64,000 bases of DNA from Mesobacillus maritimus. GTDB taxonomy: Bacteria; Bacillota; Bacilli; Bacillales; Cytobacillaceae. The notes below the pieces were generated by a model, which was not told the DNA's origin, ran no database searches, and saw nothing but the letters and a program-made list of their open reading frames with translations. The stretch covers positions 229,937 to 293,936 of the forward strand of contig NZ_JACWFH010000008.1 of the NCBI RefSeq assembly GCF_019749255.1. The letters are read 5' to 3'. Shown here in pieces: positions 8,512 to 17,625 of the stretch. The position numbers and the translations under genes were made by a program. Positions within the stretch are counted from its first letter, which is position 1, and each line of letters begins with the position of its first letter.

Positions 8512-9921
8512 ATGGCGAAACAGCAAATTGGTGTAGTTGGGCTTGCGGTCATGGGGAAAAATTTGGCTTGGAACATGGAAAGCAAAGGATATTCTGTGTC
8601 TGTGTATAACCGTTCCCGCCAAAAGACCGACGAAATGCTAAAAGAATCAGAAGGAAAAAATATTTTCGGTACTTTTTCTATTGAAGAATTTGTGAATTCA
8701 TTGGAAAAACCAAGAAAAATTATGCTGATGGTTAAAGCAGGGGCTCCAACTGATGCAACGATTGAAGAGTTAAAACCTTACTTAGATAAAGGCGATATTC
8801 TAATCGATGGAGGAAATACGCTCTTCACTGACACTCAGCGAAGAAACCGAGAGTTAAGTGAATTAGGCTTGCATTTTATTGGAACAGGAGTTTCTGGTGG
8901 CGAAGAGGGCGCCTTAAAAGGTCCTTCCATTATGCCTGGTGGCCAGAAAGAAGCCTATGATTTAATTGCTCCAATTTTTAAGGATATCTCTGCAAAAGTA
9001 AATGATGAGCCATGTACCACTTATATTGGTCCGGACGGTGCTGGTCATTTTGTGAAAATGGTACATAATGGAATTGAATATGGAGATATGCAATTAATTT
9101 CTGAATCCTATTTCTTACTTAAAAACGTTTTAGGTTTATCCGCACAAGAGCTTCATCAAGTATTCTCTGAGTGGAATAAAGGTGAACTCGATAGCTACTT
9201 AATTGAAATTACTGCGGATATCTTCACTAAAACAGATGAAGAAACAGGTAAGCCATTAGTTGATGTAATCTTGGATACTGCGGGTCAGAAAGGCACAGGG
9301 AAGTGGACGAGCCAAAATGCGTTAGACCTTGGAGTGCCACTGCCTCTAATTACAGAATCTGTGTTTGCACGCTTTATTTCAGCGTTAAAAGACGAGCGTG
9401 TTACTGCAAGTAAAATGCTCCGTGGCCCTGAATCACAACCATTTACTGGAGATCGCGAAGCATTCATTGAATCGATTCGCAAGGCACTCTATATGAGTAA
9501 AATTTGCTCGTACGCGCAAGGCTTTGCGCAAATGAGGGCAGCATCAGACGAATTTGGTTGGGATTTACGCTATGGGGATATTGCGATGATATTCCGCGGC
9601 GGATGTATTATCAGAGCGCAGTTCTTACAAAAGATTAAGGACGCTTATGACCGCGAACCTGGACTTAAGAATCTATTGCTAGATCCTTATTTTAAGGAGA
9701 TTGTTGAGAGCTATCAGGGCGCATTAAGAGAAATTGTTTCCATTGCAGCTCAGCAAGGAATTCCTGTTCCTTGTACTGCGTCTGCTTTAGCTTATTATGA
9801 TAGCTACCGAACTGAAACTCTTCCTGCAAACCTGCTGCAGGCACAAAGAGACTATTTTGGTGCCCATACGTATCAACGTGTAGACAAAGAGGGCGTATTC
9901 CACACAGAATGGTTAAAATAA
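8512..9921 (+). CDS. gndA: 6-phosphogluconate dehydrogenase, decarboxylating
   Basis: This enzyme oxidises and decarboxylates 6-phosphogluconate to ribulose 5-phosphate, making NADPH in the pentose phosphate pathway. The dinucleotide site is [16 protein letters not shown] at the N-terminus. [18 protein letters not shown] and the catalytic [15 protein letters not shown] signature follow, and the long all-alpha C-terminal domain ends HTEWLK. The length of 469 aa is canonical. The ATG at 8512 is preceded by GAAGGGACG. It converges with zwf (minus strand), so the two oxidative-branch enzymes are neighbours but separately transcribed, as in B. subtilis. Confidence 0.97.
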   Translation: MAKQQIGVVGLAVMGKNLAWNMESKGYSVSVYNRSRQKTDEMLKESEGKNIFGTFSIEEFVNSLEKPRKIMLMVKAGAPTDATIEELKPYLDKGDILIDGGNTLFTDTQRRNRELSELGLHFIGTGVSGGEEGALKGPSIMPGGQKEAYDLIAPIFKDISAKVNDEPCTTYIGPDGAGHFVKMVHNGIEYGDMQLISESYFLLKNVLGLSAQELHQVFSEWNKGELDSYLIEITADIFTKTDEETGKPLVDVILDTAGQKGTGKWTSQNALDLGVPLPLITESVFARFISALKDERVTASKMLRGPESQPFTGDREAFIESIRKALYMSKICSYAQGFAQMRAASDEFGWDLRYGDIAMIFRGGCIIRAQFLQKIKDAYDREPGLKNLLLDPYFKEIVESYQGALREIVSIAAQQGIPVPCTASALAYYDSYRTETLPANLLQAQRDYFGAHTYQRVDKEGVFHTEWLK

Positions 9922-9938
9922 TCAAGCAAAGAAAAAAG

Positions 9939-9973
9939 AAAAACAGCGGACAGAAGTGTTCGCTGTTTTTTTT
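9939..9973 (+). terminator. Rho-independent terminator after gndA
   Basis: A stem formed by ACAGCGGAC with GTTCGCTGT (G-U allowed) is followed by eight T residues. Confidence 0.88.
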
Positions 9974-10019
9974 ATTCGTTTCCTCTTATGTATTGAAAAA
10001 CAACAAAGGTTGAGAAAAA

Positions 10020-10056
10020 TCAAAAAAACGGACGGACAGCAGATGCTGTCCGTCCG
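10020..10056 (-). terminator. Rho-independent terminator of zwf (minus strand)
   Basis: A perfect 11-bp stem (GGACGGACAGC at 10030-10040, GCTGTCCGTCC at 10045-10055) is followed on the minus strand by a run of seven T residues. Confidence 0.92.
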
Positions 10057-10064
10057 GGCTTATT

Positions 10065-11564
10065 TTAACATTTTTCAACATCTAAATTAGTAACAGGCCA
10101 CCAGAAGAAGCCATCCTTTTCAAGCAACGCGTCGGAAGCTTTTGGCCCCATTGAACCTGATTCATAGTTAGGGAAATTTTTCTCTTTTTCGTTTTCCCAT
10201 ACTTCTGAAATATTGTCAACAAAACTCCATGATAGGGCGACATCATCCCAATGAGTAAAGTTAGTTGCATCTCCTCTAAGACAATCATAGATAAGTTTTT
10301 CATAGGCTTCAGGCGTGTTGAGACCATCAATTCCTTTGTTTGCATAACTTAGCTTTACTGGAGTAGAATTCATATGTTGTCCGGCCTTTTTGGCGTTTAA
10401 ATAAAGGGTAATCCCTTCTTCAGGCTGAATATGGATTACAAGGAGGTTAGGGCTAACAGAACCCTCTTGCTTGTTGTATAAGTCCATTGGGATATCTTTA
10501 AATTCTACGACAATCTTTGTAGTTTTTACTTCCATCCGTTTTCCTGTACGAATGTAGAAAGGGACTCCAGCCCAGCGGAAGTTGTCAATTAGAAGCTTTC
10601 CTGCAACAAACGTTTCTGTATTGGATTCTGGATCAACCATATCTTCTTCACGGTAGCCAGGAACTTCATTTTCAGCGATAATTCCTTTTCCGTACTGACC
10701 ACGGACAAAATATTCATTGACCTCATTCCCTTTAATCGGCCTTAATGCGCGGAACACTCTCACTTTTTCAGAGCGTACTTCATCCGTTGTTAAGCTGATT
10801 GGCGGCTCCATTGCTAGAAGGGAGACCATTTGAAGCATATGGTTTTGTACCATATCCCTTAACGCACCACTTTTCTCGTAGTAACGCCCTCGCTCCTCTA
10901 CCCCTAGTGTTTCACTTGATGTGATTTGAATATTTGAGATGAAACGGTTGTTCCAAAGCGGTTCAAATATCGCATTTGCAAAGCGAATGACCTCAATGTT
11001 TTGGACCATTTCTTTCCCAAGATAGTGGTCAATTCGGTATATCTCATCTTCGGTAAAGGCTGTACGAATTTGGCTATTTAGTTTTTTAGCCGATTCAAGA
11101 TCGTGCCCGAATGGTTTCTCAATCACCAATCTTTTAAATCCGTGTGTATCTGTTAATCCATCGGTTTTTAAGTGCTCGGCGATCGTTCCAAAGAACTCAG
11201 GAGCCATTGCTAAATAAAAGATTCTGTTTCCGTTTAGATGGTAGGTGTTGTCTAGTTCCTTGGCAAGAGTGTTTAAGGAAGAATAAGAATCTGAATCGGT
11301 AACATCATGAGAGTGATAATGAAATTTTGATACAAATTCGGCCTTCTTTCCATTCGAATCTTCCTCAGAGCCAACGGACTTCGTTACACTAGCTTGAAAT
11401 TCATCATTTGTTAACGATCTTCTTGCGACCCCGATAACGGCAAAATCACCGAGTTTGTCTTTCTTAAATAACCGATATAGGGAAGGGAATAGCTTTCGCT
11501 TTGCCAAGTCCCCAGTTGCCCCGAAAATCATGATTAATGCTGTAGGCTTATTATTTTGTCCCAA
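10065..11564 (-). CDS. zwf: Glucose-6-phosphate 1-dehydrogenase
   Basis: This enzyme catalyses the first, NADP-dependent step of the oxidative pentose phosphate pathway. Visible landmarks are the coenzyme loop FGATGDLAKRKLFPSLY, the substrate signature RIDHYLGKE (catalytic His region), the EKPFGHD motif and the C-terminal NYESGSMGP. The length of about 499 aa is normal. The frame stays open upstream to an ATG at 11609. However, a promoter-like pair (TTTACA at 11644-11649, TATACT at 11620-11625 on the minus strand) would start transcription almost at that ATG. A TTG at 11564 with GAGG nine bases upstream also matches the family N-terminus better. The start is therefore set at 11564 and remains uncertain. 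Confidence 0.95.
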   Translation of the reverse strand: MGQNNKPTALIMIFGATGDLAKRKLFPSLYRLFKKDKLGDFAVIGVARRSLTNDEFQASVTKSVGSEEDSNGKKAEFVSKFHYHSHDVTDSDSYSSLNTLAKELDNTYHLNGNRIFYLAMAPEFFGTIAEHLKTDGLTDTHGFKRLVIEKPFGHDLESAKKLNSQIRTAFTEDEIYRIDHYLGKEMVQNIEVIRFANAIFEPLWNNRFISNIQITSSETLGVEERGRYYEKSGALRDMVQNHMLQMVSLLAMEPPISLTTDEVRSEKVRVFRALRPIKGNEVNEYFVRGQYGKGIIAENEVPGYREEDMVDPESNTETFVAGKLLIDNFRWAGVPFYIRTGKRMEVKTTKIVVEFKDIPMDLYNKQEGSVSPNLLVIHIQPEEGITLYLNAKKAGQHMNSTPVKLSYANKGIDGLNTPEAYEKLIYDCLRGDATNFTHWDDVALSWSFVDNISEVWENEKEKNFPNYESGSMGPKASDALLEKDGFFWWPVTNLDVEKC

Positions 11565-11619
11565 AGTCAAGAACCTCGCTTTTTCTGTAATTGATATGTT
11601 ATGTAACATGCATCATACA

Positions 11620-11649
11620 AGTATAAAATTTTAACTTTTTTGATGTAAA
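11620..11649 (-). promoter_or_regulatory. Putative sigma-A promoter of zwf
   Basis: On the minus strand TTTACA (11649-11644) and TATACT (11625-11620) are separated by 18 bp. An alternative -10, TATGAT, lies at 11617-11612. Confidence 0.45.
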
Positions 11650-11785
11650 TTAGCAAACAATAGGATTAAGGATAGTTTTCATCTACTTGTTCTAATTTAT
11701 CCTGACAATTGTGTTATAGTAATAGCATCATTTGAGGTTTAAGAAACCTCGACAAAGAGTGCCTAGCTTAAAAGGAGTTATCAAG

Positions 11786-12724
11786 ATGAATGTGTTTTTT
11801 TTAGGAACGGGAGCTGGAGTCCCCGCAAAACTCAGGAATGTGACAGCCATTGCTTTAAAACTTCTTGAGGAACGAGGGTCCATTTGGTTATTTGATTGTG
11901 GGGAGGCTACCCAGCATCAAATTTTACATACGAGCATTAAGCCGCGTAGGATTGAAAAAATTTTTATCACTCACTTGCATGGAGACCATATTTATGGCTT
12001 GCCAGGACTCTTGGCTAGTCGTTCCTTTCAGGGCGGAGAATCGCCTGTAACGGTTTATGGCCCTAAAGGGCTAAAGGAATTTCTTGAAGTCAGTCTGAAA
12101 GTAAGTAAAACCTACTTGAAGTACCCACTTAACATTGTTGAAATTGAAGAAGGCATTATTTTTGATGACGATCAGTTTACCGTTGTTGCCAAGTTGTTGG
12201 AACATGGTCTTCCATCTTTTGGGTATAGGATTGTGGAAAAGGACCGTCCTGGAACACTGCTGGTTGATAAGCTGCAGGCCTTAGGGGTTCCACCAGGGCC
12301 GATTTATAAAAGCATTAAGGATGGAGAACCGGTCAATTTACCAGATGGACGAAGGGTTGAAGCAAGTGAATTTCTTGGTTCTCCTCAACAAGGAAGGGTG
12401 GTTACCATCCTTGGCGACACAAGGTCATGTGAGGCCGTAGAATCACTTGCAGCTCATGCCGATTTGCTCATCCATGAAGCAACCTTTTCGGGAGAGGACT
12501 CGGAGCTTGCTCACGAATATTTCCACTCTACAACCCTTCAGGCAGGAGAAGCTGCTCGGAATGCGAAGGTGAAGAAGCTTTGTCTTACCCACATTAGTTC
12601 CCGCTATAATCCGGAAGCGTGGGAACGACTTGTTCAAGAGGCGAGAACGGTTTTTCCCGAGACCATTATAGCGGAAGACTTTTTAGAGGTACCTATCCCA
12701 CTAAGAAAAGACACTGCAGACTAG
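11786..12724 (+). CDS. rnz: Ribonuclease Z (tRNA 3'-endonuclease)
   Basis: This zinc-dependent endonuclease cuts the 3' trailer from CCA-less tRNA precursors. The metallo-beta-lactamase motif THLHGDH is at residues 62-68 (His63, His65, Asp67, His68). [13 protein letters not shown], the flexible exosite region near residues 150-180 and further zinc ligands (GDTR, HEATF, THISSRY) complete the RNase Z pattern. The length of 312 aa fits the short form. The ATG at 11786 has AAAGGAG nine bases upstream. An earlier in-frame ATG at 11732 lies before that site and is rejected. The gene position matches yqjK. Confidence 0.95.
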   Translation: MNVFFLGTGAGVPAKLRNVTAIALKLLEERGSIWLFDCGEATQHQILHTSIKPRRIEKIFITHLHGDHIYGLPGLLASRSFQGGESPVTVYGPKGLKEFLEVSLKVSKTYLKYPLNIVEIEEGIIFDDDQFTVVAKLLEHGLPSFGYRIVEKDRPGTLLVDKLQALGVPPGPIYKSIKDGEPVNLPDGRRVEASEFLGSPQQGRVVTILGDTRSCEAVESLAAHADLLIHEATFSGEDSELAHEYFHSTTLQAGEAARNAKVKKLCLTHISSRYNPEAWERLVQEARTVFPETIIAEDFLEVPIPLRKDTAD

Positions 12725-12750
12725 TATCTACCTAGTCTGCTTATTTGTTT
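12716..12750 (+). terminator. Rho-independent terminator overlapping the rnz stop
   Basis: GCAGACTAG (12716-12724, including the stop codon) pairs perfectly with CTAGTCTGC (12732-12740). TTATTTGTTT follows. Confidence 0.8.
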
Positions 12751-12992
12751 CGGCACACTGAACGCTCCAATAATAACGAGCTTGCCTCTAAAATTTTGTT
12801 TGAATAATTACTTAGTTTGCTAAAAAACAGGAAATCTGTCAAGGTACTTTTGGTTAATTATTTGTTTTTTCAGAAAATATTTTGTTAAAATAATGACAGC
12901 ACACAACTTTTTCGTTAAACTTATTTTACTGACTATTCAGATGCGTATGATAAGAAAAGCCTTATGGAAATATAATGGTAAGGGGTATATGT

Positions 12993-13958
12993 ATGGAAAA
13001 GTGGAAAAATGGAATTGCAAAATTAACAGTGCCGACCCCGTTTGCGGTGGGTGATGTTCATTGTTATTTAATTAAGGGAGATAGGTTGACTCTTGTGGAT
13101 GCTGGAGTCAAGACTGACGAAGCATGGGAAGCATTACAAGTGCAGTTAGCGGAGCTTAAGTTAACCCCGGAGGATATTGAGCAAGTCATTCTGACTCATC
13201 ATCATCCCGATCATGTTGGACTGCTTCATTACCTCCCTAAAACGATTGAGGTTTACGCTCATCCGTTAAATGAACGATGGTTAAAGCGGACTGAAAGCTT
13301 TTCAGCGGAGCACGATGACTTCTATTTGAGGTTGTACCAACAATTTGGGGTCCCACGGGAATATCTGGCACCAACAATTAACGAAATGAAAAAGAATCTT
13401 CGGTATTCTAGTGAGTGTTCTTTAGCGGGTTATTTGCTTGAAAACGATGTTCCTTCTGGCCTTGAGGGGTGGAGGGTACTTGAGACTCATGGTCATGCTC
13501 AAGGGCATATCGCTCTTTGGCGTGAAGAAGATGGAATATTGATTGGTGGGGATGTATTGCTTGCCCATATCTCGCCTAACCCCATATTAGAACCGCCTTA
13601 TCCAGGGGAAACGGAACGTCCTAAACCACAGCTTCAATACAATCAGACCTTAAAGAAGCTGCAAGAATACCCAATTTCATTAGTTTATGCTGGACATGGT
13701 CAAGACTTTACTGGCACAGGGCCTTTAATAGATAACAGGCTATCCAGGCAGCATGACCGAGCCATGAAGGTGAAATCTATGGTTGAAGAGGAACCAAAGA
13801 CCGCTTTTGAAATTTGCCAAAGTCTCTTCCCGACAGTTTATCAGAAGGAGCTAAACTTGACGATTTCAGAAACGGCTGCACAACTAGATTATTTAATGTC
13901 TCTTGAAGAAATTGCCGTAGTCGAGGAAGGCCCATCTCTCCTCTATGTTGCAAAATGA
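12993..13958 (+). CDS. yqjP: MBL-fold metallo-hydrolase (YqjP-like)
   Basis: This is a 321-aa metallo-beta-lactamase fold protein with the THHHPDH zinc motif (His69-His74). A second His cluster is in LETHGHAQGHI, a bridging Asp in IGGDVLL, and the last His in VYAGHGQDFTG. This layout is that of glyoxalase II-like hydrolases. The C-terminal 60 residues form a helical tail like those of the YqjP group. The substrate is unknown. The ATG at 12993 has AAGGGG seven bases upstream, so the GTG at 12975 is rejected. It is followed 12 bp later by the dehydrogenase gene, as yqjP is followed by yqjQ in B. subtilis. Confidence 0.85.
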   Translation: MEKWKNGIAKLTVPTPFAVGDVHCYLIKGDRLTLVDAGVKTDEAWEALQVQLAELKLTPEDIEQVILTHHHPDHVGLLHYLPKTIEVYAHPLNERWLKRTESFSAEHDDFYLRLYQQFGVPREYLAPTINEMKKNLRYSSECSLAGYLLENDVPSGLEGWRVLETHGHAQGHIALWREEDGILIGGDVLLAHISPNPILEPPYPGETERPKPQLQYNQTLKKLQEYPISLVYAGHGQDFTGTGPLIDNRLSRQHDRAMKVKSMVEEEPKTAFEICQSLFPTVYQKELNLTISETAAQLDYLMSLEEIAVVEEGPSLLYVAK

Positions 13959-13970
13959 GGTGAAGGTTTT

Positions 13971-14768
13971 TTGGTGAAGAATCGTTTGCAAGGGAAGAAT
14001 GTTATCATCACTGGGGCTTCTGGGGGAATAGGAGCAGAAATGGCACGTCTGGCTGCTAGGCAAGGTGCTAATCTTGTTCTTCTTGCCCGTAGTGTGGATA
14101 AGCTTCAGAGTTTAAAAACAGAACTCGAACAATCATATAAAGTTTCAATTATTGTTAGAAGTCTTGATGTTGCGAACACCGATGCGATTACTGATGTTTT
14201 TACTGAGGTTATGGCTGAAATGGGTCATGTTGATATTCTTGTTAATAACGCAGGGTTTGGTGTTTTCCGCCATGCTCACGAAGCAAACTTGGACGAAATT
14301 AAGGCGATGTTTGAGGTAAATGTAATCGGGTTGATGGCATGCACCTCGCTTGTTCTGCTTAGCATGAGGAGGAGAGGCAGTGGGCACATTATCAACATTG
14401 CTTCCCAAGCTGGTAAAATTGCAACACCCAAATCTAGTGTTTATTCGGCGACTAAACATGCAGTCCTTGGCTACACGAATAGCCTTCGCATGGAGCTTCG
14501 CGAGGTGGGTATTTTTGTTACTGCGGTTAACCCGGGTCCAATCGCAACCAATTTTTTTGAAATTGCCGATGAGCAAGGTACCTATGTTAAAAACATCAAA
14601 AGTTTTATGCTGAAGCCTGAGTATGTCGCCAAACAAGTGGTCGAGCGGATGATGACCAATACAAGAGAAATTAATTTGCCGCGTTGGATGAATGCCGGCA
14701 GTGTGATTTACGCACTTTTTCCCCGGATGTTTGAACGAATTGGGAGGCGTGCCTTTAATCAAAAATAG
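13971..14768 (+). CDS. yqjQ: Short-chain dehydrogenase/reductase (YqjQ-like)
   Basis: This is a classical SDR oxidoreductase of 265 aa. The nucleotide-binding TGASGGIG is at residues 14-21, NNAG is in the middle, and the catalytic Ser and Tyr-x-x-x-Lys are in SVYSATKHA. An NPGPIATNFF segment follows the active site. The substrate is not known. TTG at 13971 and GTG at 13974 are both possible starts after AGGTGA at 13958-13963. It sits 12 bp after the MBL hydrolase and ends at a strong terminator, so the pair forms a short operon. Confidence 0.87.
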   Translation: MVKNRLQGKNVIITGASGGIGAEMARLAARQGANLVLLARSVDKLQSLKTELEQSYKVSIIVRSLDVANTDAITDVFTEVMAEMGHVDILVNNAGFGVFRHAHEANLDEIKAMFEVNVIGLMACTSLVLLSMRRRGSGHIINIASQAGKIATPKSSVYSATKHAVLGYTNSLRMELREVGIFVTAVNPGPIATNFFEIADEQGTYVKNIKSFMLKPEYVAKQVVERMMTNTREINLPRWMNAGSVIYALFPRMFERIGRRAFNQK

Positions 14769-14771
14769 GAC

Positions 14772-14808
14772 AAAAAACCAGCTGGAGGTGCCAGCTGGTT
14801 TTTTTGTC
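14772..14808 (+). terminator. Rho-independent terminator after yqjQ
   Basis: AAAAAACCAGCTGG pairs with CCAGCTGGTTTTTTT around a 5-nt loop (stem core 14778-14785 with 14791-14798). Confidence 0.93.
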
Positions 14809-14809
14809 C

Positions 14810-15024
14810 GCTCCAGCGCCATGCGGTTAGTGTCCTTCGCTTTTCTCCGCAACGATAACGTATTGCTCTTCGTGTTCCTTTATCACTTTCTAACGGCAGT
14901 AGCTTATAGAACTGCCCGTAACTAAGGGATGAAGCCTAAGAAAAACTTTATCTCAGTTGGAGCGATCCAGGCCATACGCCGCTGACTAGGGAGCTTGCGC
15001 TTTCTTATTGGCTGAAATTTCCCG
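14810..15024. other. Non-coding stretch with a relic of the GCTCCAGCGC repeat family
   Basis: The first 50 bases (GCTCCAGCGCC near 14811, then TCCTTCGCTTTTC) resemble, in reverse orientation, the ends of the structured repeat units at 46569-47002. The rest has no credible reading frame and no RNA I recognise. The intergenic region is unusually long for this neighbourhood and looks like eroded repeat DNA ahead of the polY2 promoter. Confidence 0.45.
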
Positions 15025-15085
15025 TTGAAACCGAACGCATATTCGCTTAATATAATGAGTATAATAATATTAGAACAAACGTTCT
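15025..15085 (+). promoter_or_regulatory. SOS-type control region of polY2: two LexA (DinR) boxes around a -10 element
   Basis: AGAACAAACGTTCT (15072-15085) contains GAAC-RNRY-GTTC exactly, the Bacillus LexA core. CGAACGCATATTCG (15032-15045) is a second site with one mismatch. TATAAT (15051-15056) lies between them and another TATAAT is at 15060-15065. TTGAAA at 15025-15030 could be a -35, with a long 20-bp spacer to the first -10. Both boxes would block this promoter. Confidence 0.8.
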
Positions 15086-15124
15086 TTCGCAATTACAGAA
15101 AAGCATCAGAGAGGAGTCAGAGAA

Positions 15125-16384
15125 ATGTTTGATTATAGCAACATGCCGCAAAATCAAATTCTATGTGTGGATATGAAGAGCTTTTATGCGAGTTGCTCTG
15201 CGGTAATGCTTGGGCTCGACCCTCTAGATTGCTATCTGGCAGTTGTCGGCAATACTGACCGTTCTGGCAGTGTTGTTCTCGCTGCTTCGCCCCGATTGAA
15301 AAAAGAGTTTGGCATTAAAACGGGTTCAAGGCTATTTGAAATCCCAAAAGATCCACGGATTCAAATTGTTGATCCTAAAATGTCAACCTATTTAAGAATT
15401 TCTACTGAAATCTCTAAGGTATTTAATCGCTATGCTCCCAAAGAAGCCATTCATACTTATAGTGTGGATGAAAGCTTTATAAAAGTAGATGGAACAGCAA
15501 AGCTTTTTGGTGGTGCCCAGACGATTGCCCAAAAAATCAGGTCCGATATTGAACGAGAATTTCAGCTCCCATGTGCTGTCGGCATCGGTCCTAATATGTT
15601 GTTAGCCAAACTTTGCCTGGACCTCGAGGCGAAAAAGCACGGGATTGCGGAATGGACCTACGAGGATGTCCAAGAAAAGCTCTGGAAGGTGTCACCGCTA
15701 CGAGAGATGTGGGGAATTGGCCGACGTGTGGAAAAAACACTAAACGGGATGGGAATATTCACCGTTGGTCAGCTTGCACGGTATGACCTTGAAAAGCTAG
15801 AGAAAAAATTCGGGATTATGGGAAATCAACTGTACCACCATGCTTGGGGAATTGACTTCTCGGAAATCGGCGCTCCTATCATTGAGGGACAGATTAGCTT
15901 CGGGAAAAGTCAAATACTCCTTCGTGATTACAAGGACAAAGAGGAAATTAAACATGTCATTCTCGAAATATGTGAGGAAGTTGCTCGCCGAGCTAGAAAC
16001 CACGGAAAAGCCGGGCGGACAATAAGTTTTGGTATTGGGTATAGTCAAGATGAATTCGGGGGAGGGTTTCACCGCTCAAAAACAATTGAACAACCAACCA
16101 ATATTACCATGGAGCTTTACGAAGTATGTCTCGATTTATTTTCAAAAAACTACACTGGCAAGACGGTGCGGAGCATTGCGATTTCACTTGGAAACCTAGC
16201 TCCAGATACTCAATTTCAACTCGATCTTTTTGACCCAGATGGTTGGCGGAGACATAAGTTAGGCTACACAATGGACCAAATTCGCGCTCGGCATGGTTCA
16301 ACGGCACTGCTTCGGGCTGTTTCTTATACTACGGCAGGCACAGCGTTACACAGAGCAAAGCTAGTTGGAGGTCATAAAGGGTAA
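15125..16384 (+). CDS. polY2: Y-family DNA polymerase, UmuC type (PolY2)
   Basis: This is an SOS-inducible translesion polymerase of 419 aa. The palm motifs are CVDMKSFYASC (first catalytic Asp) and YSVDESFIKV (Asp-Glu). A helix-hairpin-helix thumb (WGIGRRVEKTLNGMGI) and a little finger follow. A clamp-binding QLDLF is near the C-terminus. It belongs to the UvrX/YqjW branch and not the DinB branch, as the KSFYASCSAV variant and the YolD partner downstream show. The ATG at 15125 is preceded by GAGGAG. Two LexA boxes lie upstream. The 75-bp spacing to the YolD gene has no terminator, so co-transcription is likely. Confidence 0.94.
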   Translation: MFDYSNMPQNQILCVDMKSFYASCSAVMLGLDPLDCYLAVVGNTDRSGSVVLAASPRLKKEFGIKTGSRLFEIPKDPRIQIVDPKMSTYLRISTEISKVFNRYAPKEAIHTYSVDESFIKVDGTAKLFGGAQTIAQKIRSDIEREFQLPCAVGIGPNMLLAKLCLDLEAKKHGIAEWTYEDVQEKLWKVSPLREMWGIGRRVEKTLNGMGIFTVGQLARYDLEKLEKKFGIMGNQLYHHAWGIDFSEIGAPIIEGQISFGKSQILLRDYKDKEEIKHVILEICEEVARRARNHGKAGRTISFGIGYSQDEFGGGFHRSKTIEQPTNITMELYEVCLDLFSKNYTGKTVRSIAISLGNLAPDTQFQLDLFDPDGWRRHKLGYTMDQIRARHGSTALLRAVSYTTAGTALHRAKLVGGHKG

Positions 16385-16459
16385 CGAACGAAGGGGGATT
16401 TTTCCTTAGTTACCTTTTAAGACGTTTCAAATGAACAATAGATTATGGAGGAAAAGCGA

Positions 16460-16795
16460 ATGATTCGTGATAGAGGCAGGATAAAATGGACATCAATGAT
16501 GTTACCTGAACATGTGAAAATGCTAAGAGACTGGACGAAAGAAGATGAGAACGAAAAGGAGAAGGAGGTGGATGAGCAACAGCTAGAAGTGATGAATGAA
16601 ATGATTCTGGAAGCTATGGAGTTAAACCAGCAAGTTGCGATCACCCACTATCGGCAGCAGAAATATGAAATTCTCATAGGTAAAATTCATTATTGGGACC
16701 CACTCACAAACAAGCTTCATATTGTTGACAGCTTTTCAGAGCTTCACCGCATTGGAATTTCGAGTATTGCAGACGTTAGAGTGGTGGATGAATAA
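16460..16795 (+). CDS. yqjX: YolD-like protein (YqjX), partner of PolY2
   Basis: This is a small (111 aa) charged protein of the YolD family. The family typically sits directly after UmuC-type polymerases and is thought to play a UmuD-like accessory role, although this is not proven. The family start RGRIKWTSMMLPEHV and the C-terminal IGKIHYWDP...LHIVD beta segment are visible. The middle part is a Glu/Lys-rich helix. ATG at 16460 has GGAGG eight bases upstream. The ATG at 16445 overlaps that site and is rejected. Confidence 0.85.
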   Translation: MIRDRGRIKWTSMMLPEHVKMLRDWTKEDENEKEKEVDEQQLEVMNEMILEAMELNQQVAITHYRQQKYEILIGKIHYWDPLTNKLHIVDSFSELHRIGISSIADVRVVDE

Positions 16796-16862
16796 GTTTC
16801 GTAAAAGATAGTTCTCTAAAAACCAATTTTAGCGTAAGAACAGCTAGTTATGAGGTTATTAA

Positions 16863-16897
16863 ATACGAAAAGAGCAATGGCAAGAACCATTGCTCAC
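16863..16897 (-). terminator. Terminator of the CDGSH gene (minus strand)
   Basis: GAGCAATGG (16872-16880) pairs with CCATTGCTC (16887-16895). A T-rich tail follows on the minus strand only. Confidence 0.75.
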
Positions 16898-16912
16898 ACG
16901 GTAATCTAAATC

Positions 16913-17113
16913 TTATTTTGGCGCGCGGACAGTCGATTGAAATTTTCCTTTATGGGTACCATCACAAAATGGCTTATTGTTGCTCATTCCACAGCGACAT
17001 AGTGAAAAGGTTGGCTTCGTTTCAAATACATTCCCCTCGCCATCAATTAGCTCAACATCTCCTGTAACCCTAAGCGAGCCATTATCATTTACCTTAATCT
17101 GAACCTTAGACAT
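16913..17113 (-). CDS. CDGSH iron-sulfur domain protein, 66 aa
   Basis: This is a minimal CDGSH (mitoNEET-type) protein. The [2Fe-2S] ligand set is complete: Cys39, Cys41, Cys50 and His54 in CRCGMSNNKPFCDGTH. The N-terminal half forms the beta-cap seen in the family. No membrane segment is present, so it should be cytosolic. It may take part in Fe-S or redox transfer, but the partner is unknown. The start is ATG with GGGAGG upstream on the minus strand. It is divergent from the Fe-S-related yqkB gene, separated by 139 bp. Confidence 0.9.
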   Translation of the reverse strand: MSKVQIKVNDNGSLRVTGDVELIDGEGNVFETKPTFSLCRCGMSNNKPFCDGTHKGKFQSTVRAPK

Positions 17114-17252
17114 AAGAATACCTCCCTATAATTTCCATCTTGTACTTCCTTCAATGGTAAAATTGAATACGACAAAATGCAAGCGCAATATAAGGATTCG
17201 TATACAATCTCATGGTAAAATAAAACGATGAAAACAAAAGGGTGGGTTAACA

Positions 17253-17582
17253 ATGGAGATAATCATTACAGAAACAGCTGAAAAAAAACTTACAGAACGA
17301 ACAGCCGGAAAACAAGGCGTTTTGAAAATAGAGTATGATACAGAAAATTGTTGTTCTGTTAATGGAACTGCAATGCTGTGGTTTATTGATCAACCAAGTG
17401 ACTTAGACCAAGAGGTGCAGACAAATGGACTGCCTGTTTATATTGAAAAAGCAAAGACAATCTTCTTTGATGAGGAAATGAAGATTGATTATGTTGAAAG
17501 CAGGGGCTGCTTTCAGTTGAAGAGCGCAAATCAGTATTTTAATCCCAGCATGGGTTTAATTGACAAAACGATTAAAGCTTAA
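17253..17582 (+). CDS. yqkB: HesB/IscA-like Fe-S biosynthesis family protein YqkB
   Basis: This is a 109-aa protein of the Fe-S biosynthesis (HesB-like) fold. The beta-rich scaffold is seen in ITETAEKKL, LKIEYDTENCCSVNG and the late SRGCFQLKSANQYF. The classic C-(x)n-C-x-C triad is not intact. The cysteines here are the pair at NCCS and one in RGCF, as in the YqkB/HesB-like branch, so cluster carriage is uncertain. Start ATG at 17253 follows AGGGTGG. It faces a CDGSH protein across a shared promoter region. Confidence 0.82.
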   Translation: MEIIITETAEKKLTERTAGKQGVLKIEYDTENCCSVNGTAMLWFIDQPSDLDQEVQTNGLPVYIEKAKTIFFDEEMKIDYVESRGCFQLKSANQYFNPSMGLIDKTIKA

Positions 17583-17589
17583 AAGAAAG

Positions 17590-17625
17590 AAAAGTGGGTC
17601 TCAATAATGGAGGCCCACTTTTCTA
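17590..17625. terminator. Bidirectional terminator between yqkB and yqkD
   Basis: A 13-bp stem (17590-17602 with 17610-17622, one G-U pair) is flanked by A and T runs, so it can serve both convergent genes. Confidence 0.85.

Noticed and set aside
11565-11609. N-terminal extension of zwf to ATG 11609
   Set aside because: The likely promoter would place the transcript start almost at that codon, and the ribosome binding site is further downstream.
14145-14852. A 235-codon minus-strand frame opposite yqjQ
   Set aside because: It lies antisense to a clear short-chain dehydrogenase and reads a Cys/His/Asn-rich sequence without family features. It also crosses a terminator.
16460-16795. YolD-like protein as a toxin or antitoxin
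   Set aside because: The family sits after UmuC-type polymerases, and no toxin partner is adjacent.
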